A stretch of 64,000 bases of DNA, from NCBI RefSeq assembly GCF_030296675.1, contig NZ_AP027736.1, forward strand, positions 558,001-622,000, read 5' to 3'. The notes under the pieces were generated by a model that saw only the letters and a list, made by a program, of their open reading frames with translations, made no database searches and was not told the origin of the DNA. Source of the stretch: Demequina sediminis. GTDB lineage: Bacteria; Actinomycetota; Actinomycetes; Actinomycetales; Demequinaceae. Each line of letters begins with the position of its first letter. Position 1 is the first letter of the stretch. Below, one piece after another: positions 49,264-60,107 of the stretch. A program made the position numbers and the translations under genes.

Positions 49264-50255
49264 TCACGGGACCTCGGGAGGCACCTCCGGCGACACGACG
49301 GCGGGCGTGGCGTCCGCGCGGGTGCGCTCGCGCGCCGTCTGCGCGACGACGATCGCGACGAGCACGAGGCTCGCCCCGGCCACCTGCACGGGGGAGAGCG
49401 ACTCGCCCAGCCACACCCACGCGACGAGGAAGGCGAAGAGCACCTCCGACGAGGCGAGGATGCCTGCCGCGGTCGCGTTGACGTGGCGCAGCGACATGAA
49501 GATCAGCACGAAGGGGGCGAAGCCGCCGAGCGTGACGATCCACAGCAGCGGCGCCCACAGCGGCAGCTCGACTCCCGACAGGGCGCCGTCGAGCGAGATG
49601 CGCGTCGCCAGCGTCGCCGGGTCGATGCGCCACCAGCCCGACAGCGCGCCCCAGAACCCCGCGGCAAAGAGCGCGGCCCAGAATGCCACCGCCATGGGTG
49701 GCCGCGCCGCGACGCCCCTCTCGCCCGCGAGGAAGTAGAACGCGTAGGCGACCGCGGCGCCGAGCGCGGCGGCGACCCCGAGACCGTCGAGGTGCGTGTC
49801 CCAGACCTGGGCCACCACGGCGAGGCCGACGAGCACGCCGCCGATCGCCCACCACAGCCTGCGGTGGACGCGTTCTCGAAAGAGCACGAGCGCGGCGAGC
49901 GCGACCAGCACCACCGCGGTGTATTCGAACAGCAGCGCGACCCCCACCGGCAGTCGCGAGATGGCCACCGAGTACAGCCACTGGATCATCGCGAGCCCCG
50001 CGACGCCGAGCGCGGCGAAGAACGCGGCGTCGCGCGCGGGAAGGCGCAGATGCTCGCGGCCCGTGACCGCCAACACCACCCCTGCGATGAGCGCGGTCGA
50101 CGCCGCGCGCGCGAACGTGAGCTGCTCGGGCGAGATGCCAGCCGCCATCACGACCTTTGACACCGAGCCGTTGATGCCGAAGAGCAGCGCCCCCGTGAGC
50201 GCAAAGGTCGCGCCGAGTGCGGGGAGCGCCGATGCGCGGGTGCTGCCGTGGTCAC
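49264..50255 (-). CDS. EamA/DMT-family transporter (one-base frameshift near the start)
   Basis: About 330 residues after repair, ten hydrophobic helices in two EamA repeats (for example LTFARAASTALIAGVV and EYTAVVLVALAALVLFRERV). The GTG at 50255 lies 6 nt after a tacgct box, but its frame is lost near 50235; one more base joins VTTAAPA to LPALGATFALTGALLFG, the expected first helix. Without repair only a start inside helix 1 is available. Substrate unknown; likely amino acid or metabolite export. Confidence 0.82.
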
Positions 50256-50361
50256 CGCACCAGCGTAGGGGCGGCGAGGGCCTGTTCCGGCGGGCCTCTT
50301 CCCGGCGTGGCCCCTCGGGCCACTACAGTCATCGCGTACGACCCCTATCCAAGGAGACACC

Positions 50362-50706
50362 GTGGACGCCGTCCGTTACGCCCTGCTGGTCCTGCACTTC
50401 GTTGGCCTCGCCGCGATCCTCGGGCCCGCGCTCGAGCAGCTACGCAGCGACGCGCGCCGCGTCACGACCGTCATGGTGTGGGGTGCGCGTGCGCAGCTGG
50501 TCACGGGACTGGCTCTCGTGGGTGTCGCGATGGCGAACGATGCCGACCTCGACCACGTGAAGGTGGCCGCGAAGTTCCTGGTGGCCCTCGCGATCGCGGG
50601 AATCGCTGAGGCGACGCGCAAGCGCACCGAGGGCGTCGCGTGGGCCGTTCCCACGGTCGCGGCGCTCACGGTCGTCAACATCGTGCTCGCCGTCTTCTGG
50701 CGCTGA
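50362..50706 (+). CDS. Small four-helix membrane protein
   Basis: 114 residues with four hydrophobic segments (MDAVRYALLVLHFVGLAAIL first, VPTVAALTVVNIVLAVFW last) and few polar residues between. GTG 50362 follows aaggag. This type is found in many actinobacteria without known function. The following acetyltransferase begins one base after its stop, so they are probably one transcript. Confidence 0.7.
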   Translation: MDAVRYALLVLHFVGLAAILGPALEQLRSDARRVTTVMVWGARAQLVTGLALVGVAMANDADLDHVKVAAKFLVALAIAGIAEATRKRTEGVAWAVPTVAALTVVNIVLAVFWR

Positions 50707-50707
50707 C

Positions 50708-51178
50708 ATGGTCGAGGTCCGGCCCGCGACGACGGGTGACGCGGCCGAGATCGTGCACCTCGGAGCGCTCATGTACAAGGCCGTCGGCGCGAAGCCGACC
50801 CCCACATGGGCGGTCGAGTCGACGCGCACGGTGCAGGAGCGGCTCGGTCGCGACCTCTTCGGCATGGTGATCGACGCGCCCGAGGGCGGCCTCGCGGCGT
50901 GCGGGCTCGTCAACATCGCCCCGCGCCTCGCGCGCCCGGGCGCTCAGGCACACGAGACTGGCTACATCCAGTGGATGTCGACGGCGCCCCAGCACCAGCG
51001 CAAGGGTTACGCGCGCGCAATCATGGAGGCGTTGCTGGCCGAGACCGACCGGCGCGGCATCGAGGTGGTCGAGCTCCACGCGAGCCCTGCCGGACTTCAC
51101 CTGTACCGGGATCTGGGCTTCTTCATCAAGCACGACAATGTCGCGATGACCTCGCAGCGGCTGCGCCCTCGCCGGTAG
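50708..51178 (+). CDS. GNAT-family N-acetyltransferase
   Basis: 156 residues. The acetyl-CoA site is APQHQRKGYARAIMEALL (the Q/R-x-x-G-x-G/A loop), preceded by the strand YIQWMSTAP. The end LHASPAGLHLYRDLGFFI is typical of motif B. Substrate cannot be told. No membrane segment. Confidence 0.85.
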   Translation: MVEVRPATTGDAAEIVHLGALMYKAVGAKPTPTWAVESTRTVQERLGRDLFGMVIDAPEGGLAACGLVNIAPRLARPGAQAHETGYIQWMSTAPQHQRKGYARAIMEALLAETDRRGIEVVELHASPAGLHLYRDLGFFIKHDNVAMTSQRLRPRR

Positions 51179-52006
51179 TCAGCGACGGCGCGCGCGGCGC
51201 GCTCGCCAGCCCGCCGCGGCGGTCGTGATCGCGGTGGACAGCACCGCCGCGCCGGCCGCGAGCGCGGCGGCCCACCCCACCACGGCATCGGCCGGCGCGC
51301 CAGCCAGCCGCCCCGCCGCGATCCACGCGAGTCCCCACGCGAGAGTGGCAGTGGTCGCCCACGCGAGCGCGGGCCGCACCGCGAGATCGCGCGAGATCGC
51401 GATCGCGAGGAGGCCGACGGCAGCCAGCGCTCCCGTCGCCGCGGTCGTGCCGGCCTCGGGAGCGGTTCCCAGGAGCCACGCGCCGGCCGCGGCCACGTTC
51501 GCGACCGTCGCGACGCTCGCCCACCCCAGGTAGAGGCCGGTCGGAACGTCGACCACGAGCGCCTCGACTGCCGAGCCGGGCGCCGTCCGCGTCAGCCGTA
51601 CGGCGGCCACGCTCAGCGTCGCGACGATTCCCGCGAGGATCCCCACGGACACCACCACGGCTCCCGCCTGCACCGCGGCGATCCACGCGGCGTTGAGCGC
51701 CATCGATCCCACGAGCGGCCACGCGACGCCGCGCACGCGCTCGCGCGTGCCGAGCATCGGGGTCGCCTGAGCGGCGGCGAACGCGAGCAGCCCCGCGTAG
51801 ATGAGCGACCACACTCCGAATGCCGCGGTCGCGGGGGCGAGCAGGGTGGCGTCGGCGTCGAACGCACCATCGGCCGCCTGCGCGATGGGCGTGCCACCGA
51901 AAGCGCCCGAGCCCCATGCCGCGGCCACCACGGCGATCACCGCGCCGCACGCGGCCGCGATCCGCTGCGTCCTCGTGCCGTCCATCGACCTCTCCGTTGT
52001 GGTCAT
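51179..52006 (-). CDS. TspO/MBR-like (tryptophan-rich sensory protein-related) membrane protein
   Basis: 275 residues, about seven helices. The segment PATAAFGVWSLIYAGLLAF and the later YLGWASVATVANVAA resemble the duplicated TspO-related family. ATG 52006 is taken since aggagg precedes it by a few bases; an upstream in-frame GTG is weaker. No ligand can be assigned. It ends at the base after the acetyltransferase stop, in convergent orientation. Confidence 0.65.
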   Translation of the reverse strand: MTTTERSMDGTRTQRIAAACGAVIAVVAAAWGSGAFGGTPIAQAADGAFDADATLLAPATAAFGVWSLIYAGLLAFAAAQATPMLGTRERVRGVAWPLVGSMALNAAWIAAVQAGAVVVSVGILAGIVATLSVAAVRLTRTAPGSAVEALVVDVPTGLYLGWASVATVANVAAAGAWLLGTAPEAGTTAATGALAAVGLLAIAISRDLAVRPALAWATTATLAWGLAWIAAGRLAGAPADAVVGWAAALAAGAAVLSTAITTAAAGWRARRARRR

Positions 52007-52124
52007 GCGCGCCTCCTCGCCGTGGACTGTGACGAGGGCCAACGCGCACCGCGTCGCGGATCATCCATCGGGCGCGCGGTGAGCCGGGGCGGCGGTGTCT
52101 GACCGCGCAACTAGGATGGCCGCC

Positions 52125-54220
52125 GTGGCAAACGACTACTCCGCACGGCACCTCTCCGTCCTCGAAGGCCTCGAGGCGGTCCGCAAGCGCCCCGGCATGT
52201 ACATCGGCACCACCGACTCGCGCGGCCTCATGCACTGCCTGTGGGAGATCATCGACAACTCCGTCGACGAGGCCCTCGGCGGGTTCGGCGACAGGATCGA
52301 GATCGTGTTGCACCCCGACGACTCCGTCGAGGTGCGCGACCAGGGCCGCGGCATCCCGGTGGACATCGAGCCCAAGACGGGGCTCAGCGGCATCGAGGTC
52401 GTCATGACCAAACTGCACGCGGGAGGCAAGTTCGGCGGCGGCTCGTACGCGGCATCGGGCGGTCTTCACGGTGTGGGCGCATCAGTGGTCAATGCGCTGA
52501 GCGAGCGTCTCGACGTGTGGGTTGACCGCGGAGGCAAGACGCACCACATGGGCTTCCGGCGCGGAGAGCCCGGCTACTTCAAGGACCCCGCCTCGGGCGC
52601 CACCCCCGACGCGGAGTTCGTGCCCTTCGTCACGGGCTCGGAGCTCGCGGTGGTCGGCAAGGTCGCGAAGGGTCGCACGGGTACCCGCATCCGCTATTGG
52701 GCGGACCGCCAGATCTTCAACAAGTCCGCGACGTTCACGTACGAGGACCTGCTGGTGCGCGCGCGCCAGACTGCGTTCCTGGTGCCCGGGTTGTCGCTCG
52801 TGGTGCGCGACGAGCGCAACCCGCTCGAGCCTCACGAGGAGACGTTCCGCTATGGGGGCGGCGCGCGCGACTTCGTCGACTTCGTGGCCACGGACACCGC
52901 GATCACCGACACGTGGGAGATCACGGGCCGCGGCACGTACACCGAGACCGTGCCGGTGCTCAAGGCGAACGGTCACCTGGAGTCCGAGGAGGTCGAGCGC
53001 GAGTGCATCGTCGACGTCGCGCTGCGCTGGGGCACGGGATACGAGACCGAGACCAGGTCCTTCGTCAACATCATCTCGACCCCGAAGGGCGGCACTCACC
53101 TCGCTGGCTTCGAGCAGGGGCTCGTCAAGGCGCTGCGCACGCAGATCGCGGCAAATGCGCGTCGACTCAAGCTCACCGGCAAGGACGGCGTCGAGCGCAT
53201 CGAGAAGGACGACATCATGGCTGGCCTGACGGCCGTCGTCACGGTGCGCATCCCCGAGCCGCAGTTCGAGGGGCAGACCAAGGAGGTGCTCGGCACCGGT
53301 CCCGTGCGCGGCATCGTCGCCAAGGTGATCGACCAGGAGCTCACGGCGATCCTCACCTCGACCAAGCGTGACACCAAGGCGCAGGCGAGCATCGTCCTTG
53401 AGAAGGTCGTGGCGGAGATGCGCGCGCGCGTCGCCGCGCGCAAGCAGAAGGAGATCTCGCGTCGCAAGAACGCGCTCGAGACCTCCTCGCTGCCGTCGAA
53501 GCTCGCCGACTGCCGCTCCAACGACGTCGAGCAGTCCGAGCTGTTCATCGTCGAGGGGGACAGCGCGCTGGGCACGGCCAAGCTTGCTCGGCGGAGCGAC
53601 TACCAGGCCCTTCTCCCGATTCGTGGCAAGATCCTCAACGTCCAGAAGGCCTCTGTCACCGACATGCTCCACAACGTGGAGTGTGCGTCGATCATCCAGG
53701 TCGTGGGCGCGGGCTCGGGACGCACCTTCGATCTCGAGCAGGCTCGCTACGGGAAGATCATTCTCATGACCGACGCGGACGTGGACGGCGCCCACATTCG
53801 CACGCTGCTGCTCACGCTGTTCTTCCGGTACATGCGCCCCCTGGTCGACGCCGGCCGCGTGTTCGCCGCGGTCCCGCCGCTGCACCGCGTCGAGGTGTCG
53901 GGCTCCGCGCGGCGCGAGAAGGAGTACCTCTACACCTACTCGGAGCGCGAGCTGCAGGACACGCTGCGCGACCTCAAGCGCGCGGGCCGCAAGTACAAGG
54001 ACGACATCCAGCGCTACAAGGGACTGGGGGAGATGGACGCGGACCAGCTCGCCGAGACCACCATGGATCCCGGCAAGCGCACCCTGCGGCGCATCACGAG
54101 CGCGGACGCCGCGGCCGCCGAGCGGGTCTTCGAGCTGCTCATGGGCAACGAGGTTGCCCCCGGCGCGACTTCATCGTCGCGGGCGCCGCCTCGCTCGACC
54201 ACTCGCGGATCGACGCATGA
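52125..54220 (+). CDS. parE: DNA topoisomerase IV subunit B (one-base frameshift near the end)
   Basis: About 698 residues after repair. GHKL ATPase: EIIDNSVDEALGG, VRDQGRGIPVD, GGLHGVGASVVNAL. TOPRIM: Glu477 in VEGDSALG, MTDADVDGAHI at 548-558. C-terminal KDDIQRYKGLGEMDADQL. The frame is lost in the C run 54157-54161; one C more gives EVAPRRDFIVAGAASLDHSR. GTG 52125 sits 7 nt after a taggat box. The ATPase subunit of a type IIA enzyme that decatenates chromosomes. I call it ParE, not GyrB, from its place near sigA and the unlinked parC 3.2 kb on. Confidence 0.88.
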
Positions 54221-54660
54221 GCGGCCTGCCGGCGCGCGCACCCGAGGCCGTCGACGGGGCCGCGCCCTGCCCCGTGCACCCCTACGGCTATCACCTGCGC
54301 CCCCGAGTCGCCGGAGCCGGCTCGCGCACGGTGTTCCGGGATGGATCCGTGCTGGGCCTCCCTGCGCGCTGCCCGCTGTTGGAGGAGGAACTGCTCGAGT
54401 CCGACCGCGAGCTCGACTTCATCGACGAGTTGTGGGTGCGCGAGAGGGCGTCGGGGAGCCGCGGATTCACCGCACTGACGGCGGCACTCACCGCGGCCGC
54501 CCTCGTGATCGCCGTGATCGACGGCGCGACCGTGTGGGTCGTGCTCGGCGTCCTGGGCGCGGCCGCGACCCTCGGGGTGGCGCACGCCGAGGCCGCGGTG
54601 GATCGTGCGAGGCTGCGCCGCATCCGCGATTGGCATCGTCGCGTGGGTATCCCGCACTGA
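54217..54660 (+). CDS. Small two-helix membrane protein
   Basis: 147 residues. The N-terminus is polar, with no domain I recognise (CPVHPYGYHLRPRVAGAGSR). Two helices (FTALTAALTAAALVIAVIDG and VWVVLGVLGAAATLGVAHA) follow, then a basic tail. Its ATG overlaps the parE TGA (ATGA). Function unknown. Confidence 0.6.
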   Translation: MSGLPARAPEAVDGAAPCPVHPYGYHLRPRVAGAGSRTVFRDGSVLGLPARCPLLEEELLESDRELDFIDELWVRERASGSRGFTALTAALTAAALVIAVIDGATVWVVLGVLGAAATLGVAHAEAAVDRARLRRIRDWHRRVGIPH

Positions 54661-54763
54661 CCCTTTTCGGGTGCGGCGGGTGCAAGGTCCCGACTCAGGT
54701 TTGCCACAATGAAATCCCCGGAGGACCACGCCGCCTGTCCGCGCCAACGACACGAGGGAACTG

Positions 54764-56050
54764 ATGGCTGACGATCGCGCCTCTCACCGCGACCACGAGG
54801 ACTCGCTCGAGCCCGTCGAGCTCATCCGCCAATCGGGAGCCGTGCTCCGCGTCGGACGCATGATGTTGGCCTCGGGAACCGCGAGCTATCGCGTCAAGGA
54901 GGCGATGCAGGCCGTCGCACGCGCCCTGGGTATCGACCGCCACACCGCGGCCGTCACCTTCACCGAGATCACGGCGACGACGCACCGCGGAGCCATCTTC
55001 CGTACCGAGGTGACCGAGGTCCGCAAGTTCGGCGTCAACGCCGAGCGCATCAAGCTTCTCGACGACTTCCGGTCGGGAATCCCCGAGCACACGACCGCCG
55101 CGGATGTCCACGCCGCGCTCGATGCCATCGAGGCGAAGCCGGCCCTGTACCACCCCGCCGTCAACGCGCTCTCGGCCGGCGCCGCATGCGCCGCGTTCGC
55201 CGTGCTCAACAACGCTCGGCCGCTCGAGGTGCTTGCGGTGCTCGTTGCGGCGACGCTGGGCCAATTGCTGCGCCGCTCGCTCGCTCACCGTGGCTTCAAC
55301 CCGTTCGGCACCACGATGGCCGCCGCCGCTCTCGCGTGCGGCCTGTACCTCGCCTCGGTGGCCCTCTATGGAATCGTCGGTGCGGACGTCGACGTCCACG
55401 CGTCGGGGTACATCGCGTGCACGCTGTTCCTGCTGCCAGGCTTCCCCCTCATTACGGCGGCGCTGGATCTTGCGAAGCTCGACTTCTCCGCGGGGATCTC
55501 GCGGCTGGTGTTCGCCACGATGATGATCGTGGGCGCCGCGCTGTCGGTGTGGGGAATGACACTGATCGATGCGCTCGACGCGAGTGAGCGCGAGCCGCTG
55601 ACGCTGGATCCGGTGCCGCATTACACCGTGATCGCGATCGCGAGCCTCATCGGCGTGCTGGGCTTCGCGCTCATGTTCAACTCCCCGTGGCGGATGGCGC
55701 TGTCCGCCGCGCTGATCGGGATGGTGTCGAACACCTTCCGCCTGATGCTGGTTGACCAGGGGGTCGTCATACAGATGGCGACGGTGATCGCGTGCGTCCT
55801 CGTGGGGGTGCTGGTCGCGGTCGCCGCGCCTCGCACGCCGTCACCCATCATCACGCTTCAGGTACCCGCGGTGCTGGTCATGATTCCGGGCGTGCTCGCG
55901 TTTCATTCGGTGGTGAGCCTCAACGAGGGCAACTACACCGATACGATCGGCGCCATCCTCCAGGTGCTCCTGGTGGTGTTGTCCATCATGGTGGGATTGG
56001 TGATCGCCAAGCTCATCACGGATCGCGAGTGGTCGTTCGACCGCGGCTGA
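54764..56050 (+). CDS. Threonine/serine exporter family protein (ThrE-like)
   Basis: 428 residues. A cytoplasmic N-terminal part (ASGTASYRVKEAMQAVARAL and FTEITATTHRG) precedes about ten helices, with RGFNPFGTTMAAAALACGLY and PAVLVMIPGVLAFHSVV, typical of ThrE (DUF1212 plus DUF3815 fused). It likely exports threonine/serine, driven by the proton gradient. A cacaat box lies at 54705-54710 with a leader of about 50 nt. Confidence 0.87.
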   Translation: MADDRASHRDHEDSLEPVELIRQSGAVLRVGRMMLASGTASYRVKEAMQAVARALGIDRHTAAVTFTEITATTHRGAIFRTEVTEVRKFGVNAERIKLLDDFRSGIPEHTTAADVHAALDAIEAKPALYHPAVNALSAGAACAAFAVLNNARPLEVLAVLVAATLGQLLRRSLAHRGFNPFGTTMAAAALACGLYLASVALYGIVGADVDVHASGYIACTLFLLPGFPLITAALDLAKLDFSAGISRLVFATMMIVGAALSVWGMTLIDALDASEREPLTLDPVPHYTVIAIASLIGVLGFALMFNSPWRMALSAALIGMVSNTFRLMLVDQGVVIQMATVIACVLVGVLVAVAAPRTPSPIITLQVPAVLVMIPGVLAFHSVVSLNEGNYTDTIGAILQVLLVVLSIMVGLVIAKLITDREWSFDRG

Positions 56051-56074
56051 CCCCACCGGAAGAAGGAGAGCGGC

Positions 56075-56431
56075 ATGGGAACCTCCCGCTACCGAGAGGT
56101 CGACGCGTCGCTGCCGTGGATGGGTGGTGCCGCGTGGGGACCACGGCGCCCCACGGTGGACGATGCCCTGGCAGTGGGCCGCGCCGAGGATCCCGTCGCG
56201 CTGGGCCTCATGCTGGGGTACGCGAGATCGTACGCCGGCGTGCTGGGTGGGGTCGTGATCGGAGCGACTGCCGCCGCGGCGCTTGCCCTCGCGGGTCAGG
56301 GGACGCGTGCCGCGGCCGCCACGGTCGTCGCGGGCCTGTCCGCTCTCTCGGTAGTGGAGACACGCAGGCGAGCGCGCGCCTGGACCGCGATCATCGAGGC
56401 GAGGCTGGCCGTGATGGGGGAGCGTGCGTGA
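56075..56431 (+). CDS. Small membrane protein, unknown
   Basis: 118 residues. Two central hydrophobic segments (AGVLGGVVIGATAAAALAL and AAAATVVAGLSALSVVE). ATG 56075 follows agaaggaga. GTGA overlap with the next gene. Not recognised. Confidence 0.6.
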   Translation: MGTSRYREVDASLPWMGGAAWGPRRPTVDDALAVGRAEDPVALGLMLGYARSYAGVLGGVVIGATAAAALALAGQGTRAAAATVVAGLSALSVVETRRRARAWTAIIEARLAVMGERA

Positions 56432-57252
56432 CGCGGGTAATCGAGCGCACGCGGCGGATCGCGGTCCTGGACGGCCACCGCCTCAGCGACCGCGCCGTGC
56501 ATCGGATCGCGGGCGCCGCCGCCGCGATCGTGCTGTACAGCTCCGACGCGCTGTTCGACGCGACCGAGCGCTTCCGTTCGCTCCGGCCCGACGTCGACGT
56601 GGTCGACGGCGGAATCGTCAAGGCCGACGTGCGGGAGGCAATCGTGCGTGCCGCCGAGGCGGACTGCGTCCTGCTAGCGATGGCAACCCCGTTGCGCCGC
56701 CGCTATTTCGTGCACCAGGCAGTCAACGGCGCGATCGACGCGGCGGCGGCCGGCCATCCCACGGTCGCGGTGCTGGTCATGCGCGACCACGAGGTCGAGG
56801 GCGACGTCGCGGTGTTCTCGAACACCGGCGAGGCCTCGGGCTACGGCCTGGCGTTCGCGCTCGAGATTGCGCTGCGCCGCGGAGTCGACGTGGTCCGCAT
56901 CCTGCCCAAGAACGGGTTGTACGTCCGCCGGGCGGCGGAGGTCGGGCATCGGGCGAGCGTCGAGGCGGGCGGAGAGGTCAAGGTTCGCTACCGCAAGGTC
57001 GCGCGTCCGCTCGAGACGGTGCTGCGCGGTCAGTACACGCTGGCGGTCCACTCGGTGCTCGACGTGATCGGGCGCCGGTCGACGCGCGCCGAGCCGGGAG
57101 CACCCGCCCGCATTCACCACGACGCGAACGTGGACGCCGTGCTGTGGCTGTTGCGCTTCTTCCGCGGGGACGTGTTGTTCGTGGGGGACACGGTGCGGTT
57201 GCGCGAGGGCCGCAGTCGGGACGCGATCCTCGAGGCCGCTCCGCTCACGTAG
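56428..57252 (+). CDS. Protein of unknown function, alpha/beta
   Basis: 274 residues. An alternating strand/helix pattern (AAIVLYSSDALFDATERF, VVDGGIVKADVREAIVRAA, CVLLAMATPLRRRYFVHQAV, PTVAVLVMRDHEVEGDVAVF) suggests a Rossmann-like fold. No catalytic motif I can name. GTG 56428 overlaps the previous TGA. The last gene before the convergent parC. Confidence 0.5.
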   Translation: MTRVIERTRRIAVLDGHRLSDRAVHRIAGAAAAIVLYSSDALFDATERFRSLRPDVDVVDGGIVKADVREAIVRAAEADCVLLAMATPLRRRYFVHQAVNGAIDAAAAGHPTVAVLVMRDHEVEGDVAVFSNTGEASGYGLAFALEIALRRGVDVVRILPKNGLYVRRAAEVGHRASVEAGGEVKVRYRKVARPLETVLRGQYTLAVHSVLDVIGRRSTRAEPGAPARIHHDANVDAVLWLLRFFRGDVLFVGDTVRLREGRSRDAILEAAPLT

Positions 57253-57314
57253 GCGGCGCGTGCGCCCGGAACCGCGCGTGCGCCCCGCCCCGGGTCATCG
57301 CCCCCGCCCACGCG

Positions 57315-57400
57315 TGCGCAAGTCACACATCTGAGAGCAGGTGTGTCGTGTTTCGTGCGTAAACGCGGTCACACCCGGCGTCAGATGTGTGACTTCCGCA
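57315..57400. repeat. 20-bp inverted repeat between convergent genes
   Basis: tgcgcaagtcacacatctga (57315-57334) faces tcagatgtgtgacttccgca (57381-57400), 19 of 20 positions paired, with a 46-nt spacer that itself contains ggtgtg ... cacacc. The 220-bp gap 57253-57472 also holds a 9-bp tandem repeat (gagccgccc, about three copies, 57436-57466). Too long and AT-richer than the usual terminators of this window. Confidence 0.8.
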
Positions 57401-57472
57401 AGGCGAACGGTCCTGGCCAACCGAGCGGTCCGGGCCGCCCGAGCCGCCCGAGCCGCCCGAGCCGCGCGCGGC

Positions 57473-59910
57473 TCAGCCGATTCCGGCGACCGGGACCGTG
57501 AGCGCCGCGCCCGAGCCGTCGCGCCTGCCCGGCTCGGCAGGAAGGTCGATGGGCTGTCCGGCAGCGGAGCTCGCGCGCGCCGGGGAAGGTCCCGCCCACG
57601 CGAGCAGGAGCGTGTCCTCGCCCTTGAGGAAGCGATGCGCTCGCACGCCGCCCGTCGCGCGTCCCTTGGTCGGGTACTCGGCGAGCGGGGTCCACTTTGC
57701 GGAGCCCGGCGCGGTGCCGGGCAGCCCGTCCGAGGGCCCGGCGATGGTCGCGACGGCCGCGTTGAGGTCGGCACCGAGAGCGCCAAAGAACGTCACGCGG
57801 GAGTCCTGTCCCAGCTTGATGCCCGCCATGCCGGTGCCCGCGCGACCCTGCGGGCGCACCAGGGCGGCATCGAAGTAGAGCAGGCTTGCGTCGGTCGTGA
57901 TGAACACGAGGCGGTCGCCGTCGGGGGCCGCCCCGGCACCCACGACTGAGTCGCCGTCCTGGAGCGTGATCGCCTCCCACGCGTCCTTCGACGGGATGTC
58001 GTCGGCCTTGACACGCTTGACCACGCCGAGCGCGGTCCCGAGCGCGATCGGCGCCGCGCCGTCGAGCGGCACGAGCGCGATCGCGTCCTCGCCCCGCTCC
58101 AGTGTCACGAGCTCGGCGAGGGGAGTTCCGCCGCCGAGGCTCGGCGGCTCCGACGTGGGCGCGAGCGAGGGCACGTCGAGCAGGGACAGGCGGACGATGC
58201 GCCCCTGAGAGGTCACGACGCCGACCTCCGCGCGGGCCGAGGTGTGAAGCACGGAGCGCAGGGCATCGTGCGCGCTGCGGCGCCCTCGCGCACGGGCGGC
58301 TCGTCGGAGGTGGTGCGCGCCACGAGACCCGTCGTGGACAGCAGCGCGTAGCACGGGGAGTCCTCGATCTCCATCGAGAGCGCGGGCGCCTTCGTGCCGG
58401 CACGCGCGCCGACCGCGGCCGCTGGCGCAAGCGCACCTCCGTCCGCGAGGAGGATCGTGCGACGGGGCGTGCCGTGTGCCGCCGCCGCGGCGTCCATCTC
58501 GCGTGCGACCACCGCGCGCAAGACGCTTTCCGACCCCAGGATCTCCTCGAGTTCGGCGATCTCGGCGAGCAACTGCGACTTCTCGTTCTCGAGCTCGAGT
58601 CGCGAGAACTTGGTGAGTCGCCGCAGGCGCAACTCGAGGATGTACTCCGCCTGGATGTCGGACAGGTCGAAGGCCGTGCGCAGGCGCTCCTTCGCGACCG
58701 CCGAGTCGTCGGCCGCACGGATGATCTGGATGACCTCGTCGATGTCGAGGATCGCGATGAGCAGGCCGTCCACGAGGTGGAGCCGGTCGCGGCGCGCGCG
58801 CAGCCGGTACGACGACCGCCTGCGCACCACCTCGAGGCGGTGCGCGACCCACACCTGCAGCAGCTCCTTGAGCCCGAGAGTGCGCGGCTCGCCGTCGACG
58901 AGCGCGACGTTGTTGATCGAGAAGGACTCCTCGAGCGGCGTGTAGCGGTAGAGCTTTTCGAGCACGGCCTCGGGGTTGAAGCCGTTCTTGACCTCGATGA
59001 CCAGCCTCAGGCCGTGGTGGCGGTCCGTGAGGTCGGTGACGGCCGAGATTCCCTCAAGCTTCTTGTTCGAGACGCCGTCCTTAATCTTCTCGATGACCTT
59101 TTCGGGTCCCACCATGTACGGCAGCTCGGTGACGACGATTCCCTGGCGGCGCGCCGACACCTTCTCGACGCGTGTGGTCGCGCGCGTGACAAAGCGTCCT
59201 CGGCCCGTCTCGTACGCCTCACGGACGCCCTCGAGTCCCACGATCTTTCCGCCGCCCGGAAGGTCGGGGCCCGGTACGAAACGCATGAGCTCGTCGAGGG
59301 TCGCGCGCGGGTTGTCGAGCAGGTGGCGTGCGGCGGCGACCACCTCGATGAGGTTGTGGGGCGCCATGTTGGTCGCCATGCCGACCGCGATTCCCGCCGC
59401 GCCGTTCACCAACAGGTTGGGCACCGCGGCGGGCAGGACGGAGGGCTGCGTCAGCTTGTTGTCGTAGTTCGCGACGAAGTCGACCACGTCCTCATCGAGG
59501 TTCTCCGTCATCGCGAGCGACGCGGGCGCGAGGCGGGCCTCGGTGTAGCGCGAGGCCGCAGGCCCGTCGTCGAGCGAGCCGAAGTTGCCGTGACCGTCGA
59601 CCAGCGGCAGGCGCAAAGAGAACGACTGCGCCATGCGCACCAGCGCGTCGTAGATCGCGGAATCGCCGTGCGGGTGGAGCTTGCCCATGACCTCGCCCAC
59701 GACGCGCGCGGACTTCACGTAGGCGCGGTCGGGGCGCAGTCCCATGTCCTGCATCATGTAGACGATGCGCCGCTGGACGGGCTTGAGTCCGTCGCGCGCG
59801 TCGGGCAGGGCGCGCGAGTAGATCACGGAGTACGCGTACTCGAGGAACGACGCTTCCATCTCCGCGCTCACGTCGATGTCGACGATCTGCGTGTCCGGTC
59901 CGTCGGTCAT
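57473..59910 (-). CDS. parC: DNA topoisomerase IV subunit A (one-base frameshift)
   Basis: About 812 residues after repair. The winged-helix/tower domain has the active Tyr122 ([12 protein letters not shown]) and the quinolone region [12 protein letters not shown] with Ser84 and Asp88, the sensitive residues. The beta-propeller C-terminal domain follows. The break near 58275 lies at its start; one more G restores [23 protein letters not shown] 59910. It makes and reseals the double-strand break with ParE. Convergent with the preceding gene, away from parE. Confidence 0.88.
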
Positions 59911-60013
59911 CTCTTCGCCTCTGTCTCTCGTCTGTCCTACCCGTGTGGCCCTGCGGTGGCCGTCAGGGTCCGGACCGTATTGTCTCGTGCCGTCCCGACA
60001 CCCGCGCACAGGC

Positions 60014-60069
60014 GCGCGGGCCGCAGACCCGGCCCGCGCATCGTCCCCACGGGCCTTCCCGGTGGGGAC
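60014..60069. promoter_or_regulatory. Two hairpins upstream of the DUF5998 gene
   Basis: gcgcgggcc / ggcccgcgc (60014-60022, 60031-60039) and gtccccac / gtggggac (60043-60050, 60062-60069). The gap 59911-60107 is between divergent parC and DUF5998; a gacaat box at 60095-60100 serves the latter. Confidence 0.5.
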
Positions 60070-60107
60070 GCGGCCGGTCCGCCCTCGAAGGTGAGACAAT
60101 AGCGGCC

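Noticed and set aside
54764-60099. Calling the type IIA pair gyrB/gyrA
   Set aside because: gyrBA normally sit together near dnaA; these two genes are apart, convergent and near sigA, the usual place of the topoisomerase IV pair in these bacteria. Sequence alone leaves some doubt.
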